A DNA stretch of 64,000 nt from Marisa cornuarietis (Eukaryota > Mollusca > Gastropoda > Architaenioglossa > Ampullariidae), in assembly GCA_004794655.1 (NCBI GenBank), contig SMMW01000634.1:2700501-2764500 (forward strand), given 5' to 3'. Position numbers and translations under genes: made by a program. Shown piece after piece: positions 24,441 to 35,370 of this stretch; positions within the stretch are counted from its first letter, which is position 1; each line of letters starts with the position of its first letter. The notes under the pieces were generated by a model that worked only from the letters and a program-made list of their open reading frames with translations, searched no databases and was not told the DNA's origin.

Positions 24441-24702
24441 AAGGGAAGAGCTGATTTTAGAAGGGAAAGTGCCTCCACCTAAGGGTGATTTCGCACTGTT
24501 CAGGGTGGGAGGGGAAGGGGCTAGGGGGAGTTGTGGGAGGAGGGTCGCTGCTCCCTGATAAAGAGACGATCTGGCTGATATCGGGTATTTATATAACCCC
24601 ACTACGTCTCTGAGCATGTTCTAAATTATGTAGTGAGAAAACCTGAACACACCTGCTTTCACAGTCGCTCGCACAGCTACACAACTTTCACTCAACAGGC
24701 AG

Positions 24703-24892
24703 GAGGAGGAGGAACTGGTATTTTACGCCGAGCCAGCTGCTAAGGTTATATCTCGGCAAGGCAGTCATCCCTGTAAACAGATGCCACAAGCAGAGAAAGA
24801 ACAGCGTGTCCGAGACGAGAGCTGAACCCTAGTCAGCCAACCTTCACTGTCTTGGTGACATGCGCAAATCGTTGCGACACCGGACCGCCCTC
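24703..24892 (-). mobile_element. tRNA-derived SINE copy 2
   Basis: On the minus strand the head GGGCGGTCCGGTGTCGCAACG (A-box-like) is followed by GGGTTCAGCTCTCG (B-box-like), then a non-tRNA body with CTGCTTGTGGCATCTGTTTACAGGG, ending near AAAATACCAGTTCC. This is an almost full-length copy. Confidence 0.8.
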
Positions 24893-25448
24893 CCCCGACC
24901 GTAACAAGAAAAAGAATTAACTTTTGTCATGACACAAACAGTTTTTGTTTCTGTATGATGTGAATTCACGCATTTTTCCATATTGATGTTGCTCTGTGTA
25001 ACCAAACATTATCTATATTTTAATAACGTTTGTGTATGCAAAGGTCGTTTTAAAAATAATAAAACTGGAATAATGTGAGTGTTAACCTCTCCTGTTCATA
25101 AGTCGGCGATTTACAAACGGGATTATCAGTTTGCGTTCTATCGATTTCCAAGACTCGACAAGCATGGTGCTTTAGGTCCGACCTTGCCATGTGCCATATT
25201 GAGGTCAGAAAAGCCGGAAGAAGTCTTACTTCGCTTTTTTCTACAGGATGCGTGGAGCAGGAAAGCTGCGGAATCCGGATCAAGCCATATATTTCTCATC
25301 AAATATAAAATACTTCTCACCAAAGACGAGAAAGAAAGCATTAACTAATGTTTGTTGACCATGTGTCCACATGCCGCTTCGATAGGGTCTTTGAAGTTAT
25401 AGATCAGTGATAACTGAACGTTTTCACTAAGCGGTGATTCTTCTACTC

Positions 25449-25865
25449 AAGGGATGGGTACCCTTTTTTCTGCCAAGGGTCATTTGAATATTTATAACAA
25501 ACTGAACAACACTCATTTAGTCCTTAACCAGTCTCTTCACTGTCAGTGAAACCCGATTGCCATCCGCATGTGAATTGTCGTCCACAGCTTGTCGTATTGT
25601 ACAGAGCGGTAATGAACTTTGTCTTTAGGCGACACAGGCAACAGACGAAAAACATTTAAGTCTGTCTTGTCAGGTGCTCGTCTCTAACCTTTCTATCCCG
25701 TAATCATTGCGTGTCCCTAAGAATAAACCTTATTATGGCGATTCGCTTAACAAAAATGTTGCTCTTAAAAACTGTCCTCGATTTACTGAATTTCGAGTTG
25801 TGCCTGCGGTTGCCTTGGCAGGGCCAGACAAAAAGATTTCGCAAGCCTGATGGTCCCCACCCCTG
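25449..25865 (+). mobile_element. hAT-like non-autonomous element
   Basis: The left end is CAAGGGATGGGTACC (C at 25448). The right end reverse-complements to CAGGGGTGGGGACC. The flanks TTCTACTC and CTCTATTC match at 6 of 8 bases. It shares internal blocks with 37877-38487. It has no transposase frame. Confidence 0.6.
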
Positions 25866-25873
25866 CTCTATTC

Positions 25874-27654
25874 GCACAGAACTCTCTATATTACATATTC
25901 TTCGGTGACATAGACCCGCTCTGACAAACGAATTGATGTTGGAAATACAGTTGACATATATCAAGAAAGCTTCAAGCCTCGAACTGGACAAAAACACGAC
26001 CTTTAGGGATGCGACCAGATATTTAAATAAGACAGCAAGAACACTAAGCGTGTAGGATCAAGGTACGAGTGTGAAGAGAAGAAATATCTATTAACACACT
26101 TGTTGTTTAAGAGTACTGGCAGAAATAAATTTTTTACAAAATATCTTAATGAAGATTAGAAAGGAACTCAAAAAGGGGCCTGCAAAAGGAAAAGAGCAAA
26201 CATTTTGAATCTTGTGAAGTCTAGAGCGAAAGCAGATTGACATATGGAGGACAAGGATCCCTACTCCTGTGGTATTGCTGTAATGGTACTAAAAGATGGG
26301 CAGGAGTAAGATGGTGAAGATGATGGCGACACAGTGTAGTAGTTTCAACTGACAAGTAGGGCAGTGAATGGATATGTGGTGCAACATGTCCGGTCCGGCT
26401 TATGGGGAGAAATATGAGCGCCATTGTTCTGGAACAGTTGAAGCTGATCAGAATGGCTGATAAGAACGACCAACAATTAAGGAGCTGAGATACAAATATC
26501 TGATCGATAGGCGTATAGAATTATTTTAAAAATTCAAGTCCACAGGAGTCTACAGTGACTATTGATTGTGTGTACGTGTTAGTATGTGCCTGTGCGCAAG
26601 CGAATGCGTTTTCTAGCGAGAATTTGAGAGTATATCTGCCTTCCATCTCTAAGTGGAGATAAGGGCGGATCTAACACAGAATGTATATGACTGACGTGCA
26701 TTTATCAGACACACATATTTAAGAGATATAAGCAATACACAGATTAGCGGTGCAAAAGAAACTTTAGTGATATCTTTAGGAAATGGCCTGTGTATTTACA
26801 TGATTTTCTTGTTCTAACTAGAAAGTGAGTGCCCTCTTTTTCGTGGAAAATGATTTCGCTTCTTTTAATATAGATATTGATTCTTATATGATTTAATATA
26901 TAGTTTGATTCCTACTTGTTTTAATATATATATATATATTATTACATTCCTACTTGTACTGAAGGTGCAATAAGATAGATAGTTAAGCACGGTTTGTGTG
27001 TTTGAGAAGAATAATTAAACACGGTTTGTGTTTTTGAGAAAAATAGTTAAACATATTTGGTGAGTTAACGATTTAAAGATAAACACAGTTTGCCTTTGAG
27101 AGACTTATGCAGTTTCTGTCTCTGTCCAGACATAATTTTAGTAAAACCTTGGTCAAAAGAAGATTTACACCTTTAATTTGAATGCATGTTATGAATCTTG
27201 CAGAGTTCCTTAGCTTTCTGTGACATTGTGAGATTAATTAAACTGTTCTTGCAAGGACAGTCAGAACCATGTTTGCTATTTTGTATCATGATTTCTGATC
27301 TTAGACCACGGTTATCTGACGAGCAAGGTCGAACGCTTTGTGAAATTTGCACAGGGCCTTTTTCCGCACTGCGGGTCAGTGAAGGCCAACGACAAAGACT
27401 CCAAGATACCTTCTAGTGAACCACTCCGTCCACCGGCAGTGAAGACTTCCGAGAAGCTTTAGACAAGCGTTGATCCAACGCCAAGACTCCTCGACCACCT
27501 CCCCCCCACCCACACACACACCATTGTCCTCGCTACCATCTGCACGCCCTCCAACCCCCCCAACCTCCTCCCAATCCTTTATCAGTCCCGTCCTCCCAAT
27601 GTTCCCTACCACGTCCATTGCCACATCTACCCCCCCACCCTTACTCCTGTTCGG
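25874..27654. other. No gene seen
   Basis: AT-rich to about 27130, with (AT)n near 26922-26940 and the 32-bp tandem repeat. Then a C-rich pyrimidine block (27485-27645) leads into the candidate promoter. Confidence 0.5.
26980..27104 (+). repeat. Short tandem repeat, 32-bp unit
   Basis: GTTAAGCACGGTTTGTGTGTT, then ATTAAACACGGTTTGTGTTT 32 bases later, followed by partial and decayed units up to GATAAACACAGTTTGCCTTTGAGAG. Confidence 0.7.
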
Positions 27655-27760
27655 TTTCGGCCAATTGGATTAAGCCTTAAAAGCCATGACGTCACGAGGA
27701 CCAGGGGCGGGCCAGACTCTTAAAAGGGCAACGACGGCGTCTACGCTCTTTGCCTGCCAG
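27655..27760 (+). promoter_or_regulatory. Candidate promoter: CCAAT, CRE, GC box, TATA-like
   Basis: In order: a CCAAT/ATTGG motif at 27661-27668, a perfect CRE TGACGTCA at 27687-27694, the GC box GGGGCGGGCC at about 27704-27713, and a TATA-like TTAAAAGGG at about 27720-27729. A start site near 27750 is inferred. A CpG-rich stretch of about 350 bp follows. The order of elements indicates plus-strand transcription. A possible donor (CTTT|GTAAGA) lies near 28065. The target gene is unknown; the CCAP start-codon exon, 28.5 kb away on the same strand, is one possibility. Confidence 0.45.
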
Positions 27761-28110
27761 CGAGGACCCCCACAGTAGTTGAGCCAGCGCTTCTGGCATC
27801 AGCCCTCTCTCAGCTTCGCCGTCTCGTCCTCGTGCGGTCAAGCCGCGGGGCCCTTCGCCGCCGATCGCGCGGGTTTGGCCTCTGGTCAAGCCATCTCTCG
27901 CCCCTGCTCTTCGTGCGTGGCGCCAACTGCAGCGACGCCTGGTGCGCGACAAAGACAGCGAACCCTTTGATCGACTAGGCGTGAACTACTAAAAGGCCTC
28001 GGCACCGCTACCCCTGGACGCGAGTGAAAGAGTGCACAGAAGGCAAGAGAGAACAAAAAAGCTTTGTAAGACGTTTGGGTGCCTCCCGGAGAAGCAGCTT
28101 TCAACAAACA
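27760..28110. other. CpG-rich stretch downstream of the candidate promoter
   Basis: GC-rich and CpG-dense relative to the rest of the window (for example AGCCGCGGGGCCC and GCCGATCGCGCGGG). Frames are open in several phases by composition, but none shows a recognisable protein. Best read as a 5' non-coding exon or CpG island. Confidence 0.4.
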
Positions 28111-29664
28111 CGACGGCAAAAGGTTGAAATCCGCTTTGCAACTATTTTGAACGGTATGGGTTTTTTTAGGCTTTTATTACTACTAAAGAAAAGAAGTGTG
28201 AAAAGGAACACTGGTTCTCTAGGTTATTGAAACTTTTTTAATTGATTTCTCAGTTATTTACTGTATCATCCAGTCAGTCTTTTTCTTTTCTGTCTTCGGG
28301 CATTTTCTTTCACCTTTTTTTGTTGTTGTTTTTTTGTTTTATCATTTCTGATTCATTAATTAACTCTTTACTTATTCCTTTCATTTTTTTTATTTCATTC
28401 ATGTGTATTTATTCTATCTTCTTTTCAGTGCTGCTATTGGCCATTATCCATGAAATCTTAGTCAACCTCTTTTCTGTCCTGTAAGCTTCCTTTAATAATC
28501 TATTTGCATAGTTGTTTAAAATCCATCAAAAATATCTTTTATGGAAAGTGTTCTGTAACTTGCTTATATCTAAATGAGATGTCACAAAGTTTTAAAATCT
28601 GCGTAGGATATCAACACGTTTTACTTTTTCCGTAACAGCTTTTAGAACTGCGCATCATTTATGCATGTCTGCCAGAAAAAAAACTCAAAGAAAAAGCAGC
28701 ATATCGGTTACAAAAGAGAGACACTACTCCTTTAAATAAAATACAAGTATTTCTTAATGTTGGGGAAACGCTCTAGTTTTATCAAATTGATTAGAAATGT
28801 TAAAGGGTTTTTTAAGTACTTTGTTGTTAGGCTTACAAATAGGACCGATGGTGGTGCTGTTCAGTCACTCGAGCTACTACATTATTAAACGAATTACAAG
28901 CCGCATTTTCTGCGTGTTTTGCATCACTTATTTTCCTATTTTCTACTTATTCCGCATCGCATTGACTCTTTCTAAATATTTTACGAGGAAAAGGAAGGTG
29001 GGAGAGAAGCAATCGGACTGCATTAAAAAAGAGAAAATAAATGCCGTTCTTTTCTATACCCAGCAACTAAGCAACTGACTGCAGTTTAAAAATCCGGCTG
29101 ATGTATTTGATATTGTCTATGAAGAAAGAATATGAATGTGGTTCCGTAACAGTTCAGTCGTCGGGGAAGGGAAGTTTAGAGACCCCACTTTTCATGAGGC
29201 CAGATTTCTGTAAAGTAGGATGGGGATGTGGCGCCCATCTCCTCCCCCGTCTCCAGCTTAGACCGGCTTTGTTCTTGTCGATCCGCTTCTTGATATATAA
29301 GAGTAATAAAAAGACCAGTTTGGTTCGTTTCGGTCTTAATGGCTATTCTGAATGTGCAGCAAATGGAATAATTAAGCAACGAGTTGTTCCAGAAAAACCA
29401 ACTGATACTTAATCGGAGGAAGGTGGTCCTACAGGAACAGACACCAGTAGGCTCTCTTCTCAATATTACAACACCTTAACGTAGTTCTGAATATGCTTGC
29501 ATATAATTAACATCTTCAATCCTCAAAACAAGCTAGTATCACGAAAACCAAATAAAAAACAACAAAATTTACATTAAAGTCCTAAAATATATAAGCTACC
29601 AAAGCCGAAAAACTGGACCGAAAACACAATCATCCCTATCCCATTTAAAGCGGCTCCCATTTTC
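28111..29664. other. No gene seen
   Basis: T-rich and AT-rich. The hydrophobic plus frame at 28242-28484 reflects T-rich composition, not a membrane protein. Confidence 0.5.
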
Positions 29665-29670
29665 TTTATT
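29665..29670 (-). terminator. Poly(A) signal AATAAA for the minus-strand exon at 29.7-29.96 kb
   Basis: The plus strand reads TTTATT, so AATAAA is on the minus strand, 71 bases downstream of the TAA. A UTR this short is normal for a last exon. Confidence 0.5.
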
Positions 29671-29740
29671 GTAGCAGGGCTAAGCTCGTTCACCATTGTA
29701 TTTTCAATAAGTTTAAATTTTCTTCCTTAACATCCTCCCT

Positions 29741-29960
29741 TTAATCCTTGGAGCAGCGCACGGGGGGGTGCAAGTCCGGGTCGATCTGATTTGTGACGAT
29801 GCAGCAGAAGCCTCTCTTTCTAGCTGTTGCATCTCTTAAGCTCCGCGGGACAGGAAGGCAGCTCTCATTCACCGCCAGCATCCAAATGGACTCGTTATCA
29901 TTAAGGTCGCTGTAGTCGTTTCCAGCATCTGCTGACAGTCGGCTTATTTTGGTAGCATAC
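29741..29960 (-). CDS. Terminal coding exon of an unidentified secreted-looking protein
   Basis: I do not recognise this family. Seen on the minus strand: a branch-point-like CTAAC and a pyrimidine tract (TTTTCCTCTTTTGCAATCAG) end at 29961. The exon then opens with one base completing a codon (phase 2), followed by 72 codons and TAA at 29743-29741. The protein begins YATKISRLSADAG and contains an acidic piece (NDYSDLNDNES) and VNESC. A furin-like TARKR is then followed by GFCCIVTNQIDPDLHPPVRC and the end SKD. There are four cysteines and one NES sequon. AATAAA follows 71 bases after the stop. No start codon lies early enough for a stand-alone protein, so upstream exons must exist at higher coordinates, and I could not find them. 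Splice signals, open frame, balanced composition and poly(A) signal agree, but homology is untested. Confidence 0.55.
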
Positions 29961-29961
29961 C

Positions 29962-32900
29962 TGATTGCAAAAGAGGAAAAGCTGTTAGAAAAATGTTACT
30001 GTTCTTTCTGTAAGTACCCCTGCCACCGCCATCTCTATTATCTCTAGCATCACACAGCTTTAAGACCCTGAAGATCCTGAATTAGCTCGCTAACACACAG
30101 CTGCAGGAACCTGAAGATGCCGCCTTAACTCGTTCACAAAGAGGCCGGAAAAATTTTGTATTTTCTGGCACTTCAACATTTGTCTAAAGCTTACTGGGAT
30201 AAGACAAGCAGTAATTTTTGAAGCGGATAAAGCCGGCCTACCAAAATAAAGCCTTACTGATAATCAGAACACTAACATAATTTTACATAGTGGGTTTAAT
30301 CCTGTTAGTGACAGCTTTTGCTGCATTTCCTTTTCTTTCTTTGTTTCCCATTAAAAATAAAGACTAGAACAAAAAGATTGTCTTCATCGTCTGTCACTTT
30401 TGGTGGGGGGGGGGGGAGATTTCTTTCCTTCTTTTCTGTTAATATTTTTTTTATATTGCGGAAGACCAGGTTTCAACGACTCCTTCTCGCATTCACTTGC
30501 TGATACTAGTCTTAATGTAACATTTTTACCCTTAAAGCCTTTCTTAACTGAACAAATATAGACGATCGTTGTCATATAATAACTGTCAAGGTTCTTACAC
30601 GACGGTTATATAATAACTGTCAAACATAATAAAACGTTTGTCCACATTTCTCACTTTCAGTCACAGCTTCACGAATCATTCTTCTACGTGATGCCGAAAA
30701 AAAAAGCAAAAAGGTTTTCCAGACAAAACGACGAGCACACCGCTGAAAACCCTGTCCCTGCCTTGCTCCATTATTTGATCTCTGACATACGAGGTTAATC
30801 TTAGTTCTCTTTAATAGTTTGGCGATGGCGGAGGGTCTCGTCTTATTTCGAGTTGCTGCATGAATTTTGTTATGGCTTTTCTGTTCGGTCTGCTCATTTA
30901 CTGGCTGGCATCTACCAGTCTATGACTGCAGACAGAACCTAGGACATTGATTATGCCGTCATTTACTTTTAAATGCTGTTCAATTCTTTGTTCTCGTGTC
31001 ACACACTGGGAACCTCTGCTGCGCCGCCTGGGAAATCAAAGGCGGGTGACGAATCAAAAGGACGCTACCTTACTCTTCTTTTATGGCTTACAAATTTTTT
31101 TGTGGCTCTTTTACATATTCCGGTATCTTTATGGAGACTGTTCTTAATCACTATACTTGGTTCCATCAGACGCCTCTTTTAATTATGTTGGTAAAAAGAT
31201 ACTTTCGGCTTCAGTCGTTACCTTTGGACGACGTATGGTGCCCTTGCCTCTTAACACAGGACATTCTACAGCAGGCGTATAAATTCATGATGTACTGTTT
31301 TAGGGCTAATCAAATTCAGTTGCATAAAAATCATCCATACTTGTGGGCGTCGCTGTGTCTGTCTGCTCACTTGTCTAAACACCGCAATTTCACACGTGTA
31401 CGTTTTTATCCATCCACCCACAATTTTATCTACAAACACATCTATATATTTATATACATCTGTACGTACATATATATACACAGAATGTAGTTACATTTAA
31501 CGAGAATTTTATCCCCATCTCTGATCTTTTTGTTTTCCATGTGATTTTTTTTAAGTCATAATGACTAAGAAAGAAGCAAGCGACAATGCCGATGAAATCA
31601 AAATGACAATGCTAGTGCCGAAGGGGTAAAGAGTATGGAGAACAAGTAAAAAAAAAAATACTTAAAGCTTTGGAGGTAATCGATCAATTTTACGTTGCAA
31701 GAACAAATTATAACTCTCCCTGAAGCTTAAATGGACAGCTTTTCACCCATCATGTTTCATAGCCCCGCGCTAGTTTGTCAGCGGCCAGGAAGATAGCTCT
31801 AATCACAAAATCGGCAATATGGCTCCGACACAATGCTTTTCCAATTCGTCACCTGCTGTGGAACTCGTTTGTCATCTTTCTACAAATTACTGTTAAATTT
31901 CGAGTGCAGTGAGTGTTGTTTTTCCAAAGAATCTGATGTCTATGACAATCACCCACTCCGTACCTTATAAGACATTGTTATTCCTGCATGCATGCATTTT
32001 TAAGGCCTCTGTTATTTTAAAGGAACTCTCTCTCTCTCTACCCTTTTACTCTTTATCTTTCGTGTTTCATACTCTTTAGAGCTTTCAGTTAGTATGCAAG
32101 TTATCTACCTGGCTACATTTCTGCCTGCTCAGGTCTCTGCGACTCTTAAGCTATTCGTGTAGCTTTTTTCACTATTTCTTTACATCTGCCTCTTTATTAA
32201 AAAAAAAATCTCTCCGGGTTTACAAAATATTTTTTTCAACCACGATATGGCCTTAGTAAGTCAACAAACAACGAGGCAGTAATATAAATAACAAGTGTAG
32301 CTTTCTCTCTCTTCCTCTCCAAATGATTGAGTGTATTCTTGTATCCGTCAAATCTGTGTTCTTAACTAGACACACTATGGAGTATGTGCTTATATATTTG
32401 GCAATTTGTTTATATTATCTTCGTTTAAACATTTGCAGATGTAATTAAATATTAAGTGTCCACTGAAGGTCCTTGACCTTCGTAGGTCTGCAAGGAGTTC
32501 TTTTCCTGACACGTCACGGTCAGTAGTCACGTGACCATCATCTTGGTACCAAGCCTGGGCCACACTCCCCGGTCCCTACTATAACATGTTTGATGGGGTG
32601 AGCCTTGGGGTCAGATACCTACATCACGGTGATCGCCAAACCTCTGTTCAGAATTCTAGTGTCATGGGAGCCTTTTTTTCTGCTACTTACAGCTGACTTG
32701 CAGAAATGAAGAGAGCTCTCTTGTGACAAAGAAGACATAACACCAACAAAGGGAAATAAATTCTCTACAGTCGCTCGTGATAATGTTTTTACAATTTACA
32801 TTACTAGTTAAAAAATCTTGTTTATATAAAATATAAATGAACAATAATATTTGTAAATACTGCTGTAAGACGTGTTAATAAAGAATAATCGTATACGATG

Positions 32901-33770
32901 ATTTTAATTGTGTACTAGAGCCGGAGAAAAACGTAATTTAAAATGGTAAATGAAAATATGATTTTGAATAGATTACAGCTCCCTCGTTTTTAATTCTACT
33001 ACTTCCAGGAACCTTGTCACAAAGTTTGCCGAACAAAAGTTGCTACGTTAACAAAGAACCAGAAAAAGAAGCGACCAGTCAAAAATACCTCAGATTGAAA
33101 AAATAAAATTTAAGAGTTCGAGATGACACGTGTTCAGCTAAGATGCCCCTTTAATTGGAAACTGCATGATATTAGATGGCAGCCTGTTTGCCAACTCCAG
33201 TATTTTAGCGCCATCCCTGGCTTTTCCGCTCTCTGAATATTTCGTTCTCTTCATTCTCTCTCTCTCTCACACACACACACTCATACACTCACTGGCGTTC
33301 CATCTGGCCGCTTTGCCTTTCAGCGTGCCTTCTAATGAAATTGCACTTCGGACATAATCGGTTGAGACACTCTTATCTCAAGGCTCATTCGGCCAGCGAT
33401 TCCAGGAGACTCGGGGCCCGCGTTCGTAAGAGTTTCGACCTTCCTTGGGATCTGCGGACGACACTCCTCCCGTCGACTAAGCTTGGTCGCTAATTAAATA
33501 CAAGTCTCCTTACACGCTACGGCTGTAGTGCTGAGAGCAGAGAGGTACATTAAAAAGAGGTTTCACTTCATGTGGACTGTTTCAGAAACTCTGTGAAGTA
33601 CTTGGAGAACCTCTCTCTCTCTCTCAACTTTTCTCCCTCTATAACTCTTCATCTCTTTCTTTCTTCTTTTATTTCTTTAGTCTTTTTGCCTGTCATTTTG
33701 TCATTCTTTTATTTGTAAAAGAAAATTGTTCTTTGATTAATTCTTTTTGTAATTCTGCAGTAGAATAAAC
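29962..33770. other. No supportable exon; expected home of upstream exons of the 29.96-kb minus-strand gene
   Basis: Mostly AT-rich. A 34-bp imperfect direct duplication (ATATAATAACTGTCAA at 30574 and 30608) and a G run at about 30405-30416 are visible. A palindromic GTCACGTGAC lies at 32526-32535. No exon with matching phase was recognised. Confidence 0.4.
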
Positions 33771-34070
33771 TCATCGAAATAGGTGAAGTCTAAAAATGTG
33801 AGGCCGATCATGTGCTACAACCTCACTGAAAAATTGGGCACAGACCTCATTCTCACTACTAACAGCTACCGCAGAAAGAATGTCACTCAGGGCCCATGTC
33901 TGCCCCTGAGGTAATGAGTGTTCTCTATAAGCATCAGTCAGCATATAGAAGCCCAAAGGGAAACGGATATCGTTAAATGCTAAGACCTTAGTCATGGAAA
34001 CCTCCAGTAGTTCCTGATTGCTCTGTAGTCTAATATTCTTGTCTGCGACTTGGGTGGCAGACAGCATCAA
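33771..34070 (-). CDS. Unassigned 99-codon open frame
   Basis: I do not recognise it. On the minus strand the frame opens at TTG-ATG and runs to TGA without interruption. The composition looks more protein-like than most chance frames here: an amphipathic, L/E/S/V-rich chain with pieces such as NIRLQSNQELLEVSMTKV, FPLGFYMLTDAYREH and WALSDILSAVAV. No convincing acceptor precedes the frame and there is no AATAAA nearby. It may be a pseudogene piece, an old transposon domain or chance. Confidence 0.2.
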   Translation of the reverse strand: MMLSATQVADKNIRLQSNQELLEVSMTKVLAFNDIRFPLGFYMLTDAYREHSLPQGQTWALSDILSAVAVSSENEVCAQFFSEVVAHDRPHIFRLHLFR

Positions 34071-35370
34071 TCCTCAACTACTCGAATCTAGAGTCCGCCC
34101 CTCCTTTGGCCCCCCCCCCCGGGGAACACATCTGCTGTCCAAAGTGGTCCCAGAAGCCCGTTACTAATGAAGAGCTGTTCGTTCCAATTAAACAAAACAG
34201 CGTGGTGTTGAAACTCAAGCTTTCATACAAGGTCTCCAGTCTTATCCTTTAATGTCACCAACGACCGCTCAGGTGTCTTTTCTCCAGTGACCCCCTTTAT
34301 TTCAGAAAAAAAAACCCGTTCCGTGCTGCAGAGATTTTGCTGAACGTTGACCTCCCATTTACCCCCAGCGTCTGCAGTGACGACCGCAATGCAATTTTGG
34401 CTGAATGTGGGCTCAGCACTCAGCGTCGCTGATGTAAGACGTGTTCAACACCCTCGAAAAAAGCGGTTGTGTTTTTTCTCCAAAAGAATTAAGTTTTGTG
34501 GACGAGTCTTGTCGATGAATAAATAAATACAGTAGGAAGTAGAAAGAAAAATACAAGGACTAGGTAGAGCGCGAGCAAGCACGTACACCTCCCTACACAC
34601 ACGGAGGCAGCAGGGAGATTGTGTAAACTTTGGGGAGTGTGGTGAGGTTGGCGACAGTCGGTCTGCGGTCACAGAACTCACTACAGAGTTCGTCTCCCTA
34701 CTTCTGCTGTAGTTTTTTTCTAAACTAAAATGATTCGCCTACACTTTCTTCGGTGAAGTCAGATCCGACAGGCCAGGGCAAAATATTACTAGCACTTCTG
34801 CACGATCAAAACTGAGAGGGAAATGGAAATGTGAGGGTAAAAAAAAAAACTTTTGGTAATATCCTATCAAAATCTGTGCGACCTAAAAAGGTTTTTATTG
34901 TCAGTGTTTTATTGTACCTAAACATCCGCCTTGTAGGCGTCTGTCGTCACATCACGAAGTTGTCAACGACACTTTGCGCACCAGGAAACATCAGCTCTCC
35001 GCACGAAAAGGTTTGCTAAGAAACGATAAGTAACAGATGCTGTTAAAAGTTTCAAATTGTGTGGCTAGTAAACAAGCTGCCAACTGTTGTCATTAAGCAC
35101 TAAGGGAGTAATCACCGGATGCTGTCTTTCCATCACAAAAGGATGCTGTGTCCACAAACGGAAACAAAAACACAGGCGCAGCATGAAGACAACATGCCAT
35201 GTCTGGGAGAAAAGAAGCAAAAGATCATTTGTTACAGGAACAGGTAGAGACTTCCTGTGAAACATTTCAGCAGAAATGCCGTCTAGAAAATTTAAAACTC
35301 CGAAAACGCACAGATTAATGGAGATTCCCCTGGCGAGCATGCGCGCGCTTGCAGACACAGAGAAAGAGAG
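34071..35370. other. No gene seen
   Basis: Mixed composition. A C10/GGGG junction lies near 34110-34123. Frames short and without motifs. Confidence 0.5.

Noticed and set aside
28242..28484. Hydrophobic 80-residue frame resembling a membrane protein
   Set aside because: T-rich DNA gives Phe/Leu/Ile/Ser by composition. The pattern lacks charged loops and has no supporting signals.
31083..31490. 135-codon plus frame
   Set aside because: Tyr/Phe/Ile-rich by base composition, ends in ATACATAT repeats, no motif, no splice support.
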